From NCBI RefSeq assembly GCF_903645355.1, contig NZ_CAHJXR010000002.1:302854-366853 (forward strand): 64,000 nt of DNA. The letters are read 5' to 3'. The notes beneath the pieces are model-generated. The model made no database searches, had not been told where the DNA came from, and saw only the letters and a program-made list of their open reading frames with translations. The DNA comes from Schaalia sp. Marseille-Q2122 (GTDB lineage Bacteria > Actinomycetota > Actinomycetes > Actinomycetales > Actinomycetaceae). The first letter of the stretch is position 1. Each line of letters starts with the position of its first letter. Both the position numbers and the translations under genes were made by a program. Shown piece by piece: positions 63,707-64,000 of this stretch.

Positions 63707-64000
63707 TTAGTTCGTGTCGTTTCCGTCTGCTTCTCCTAGGAGACGACGCGCATCGTCTTCTCGTCCTGCTTTCATGTAGGCGTAGGCGAGGTTGTTACGA
63801 TTAGCGAGCGTGGTGGGGTGTATTGGGCCTAAAACCTCCTCGCATTGGGCAAGAGTGTCTTCGAGCAGAACGATCGCCTCATCAAAGCGCCCCACCGACA
63901 CGTAGGCGTGGGCGAGGTTGTTACGACTCATGAGCGTGGTGGGGTGTATTGGACTCAAAACCTCCTCGCGCTGGGCAAGAGTCTCTTCATGCAACGGGAT
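63707..64000 (-). CDS. Tetratricopeptide repeat protein, C-terminal end (runs off window)
   Basis: The frame is open through base 64000, so only the last 97 codons are visible; the apparent TTG start is not real. The sequence is two kinesin-light-chain-like TPR units (42 residues each: EETLAQREEVL-x-PIHPTTL-xx-RNNLA-xAY) and a short tail GEADGNDTN. Such repeats mediate protein contacts and are often found in signalling or NB-ARC-type proteins; what lies upstream is not visible. Confidence 0.75.
   Translation of the reverse strand: MPLHEETLAQREEVLSPIHPTTLMSRNNLAHAYVSVGRFDEAIVLLEDTLAQCEEVLGPIHPTTLANRNNLAYAYMKAGREDDARRLLGEADGNDTN
63785..63990 (-). repeat. Near-identical 126-bp TPR-coding repeats
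   Basis: The segment with GGCGAGGTTGTTACGA and GAGCGTGGTGGGGTGTATTGG occurs twice, 126 bp apart (42 codons). The nucleotide-level similarity is high, indicating recent duplication of TPR units. Confidence 0.7.

Overview
The window is GC-rich, densely packed chromosomal DNA from an actinobacterium. It is most likely a member of Actinomycetaceae (Actinomyces/Schaalia-like); the species cannot be fixed from sequence alone. The evidence is: (i) actinobacterial gene order (thrS-HIT, divergent glgC/glgA, glnA-glnE, yebC-pdxST-ruvCAB-yajC-secDF-apt-relA-hisS); (ii) actinobacterial protein types (DUF6318 lipoproteins, anchored HxH surface protein, paired dynamin-like GTPases); (iii) many apparently leaderless genes with a TANNNT-like -10 six or seven bases before the ATG.

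Layout. 1-3050: end of thrS, a HIT nucleotide phosphorylase/hydrolase, a PrsW-type membrane protease and a NUDIX hydrolase. 3007-6587: serB and glgC on the minus strand, divergent from glgA (alpha-glucan synthesis). 6690-8990: orphan ABC ATPase, NfeD and an SPFH protein. 9075-13498: glnA and glnE. 13556-16655: a large secreted surface protein behind a Fur/Zur-like operator, broken by apparent frameshifts in a proline-rich linker. 16819-19000: two histidine phosphatases, a PH-like membrane protein and a small Cys-containing protein. 19115-34250: translation, PLP synthesis, Holliday junction processing, Sec auxiliary subunits, purine salvage, stringent response and hisS. 34395-36792: two related lipoproteins flanking a PKD-like secreted protein. 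36951-40350: two dynamin-like GTPases, the first frameshifted. 40416-43440: a YbaK-type deacylase, an unassigned methyltransferase and a DEDDh exonuclease.

43441-55027 is an accessory island, visibly more A+T-rich in its centre. It holds a single-chain MmeI-like restriction-modification enzyme; a HEPN plus DUF3320-like protein 3 nt downstream; an unrecognised 640-residue coiled-coil protein; a decayed ISL3-family element; an orphan AAA ATPase; a decayed IS3-family element; and an unrecognised multi-pass membrane protein. It looks like a defence island. The RM/HEPN-DUF3320/coiled-coil gene set is the best candidate for an undescribed system.

55021-64000 returns to core genes: a Gfo/Idh/MocA oxidoreductase, an Abi_2-like HEPN protein, a DEAD-box RNA helicase with an acidic head and RGG-type tail, an MFS exporter, aspS and the end of a tetratricopeptide protein that runs off the window. 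I saw no tRNA, rRNA or CRISPR array.
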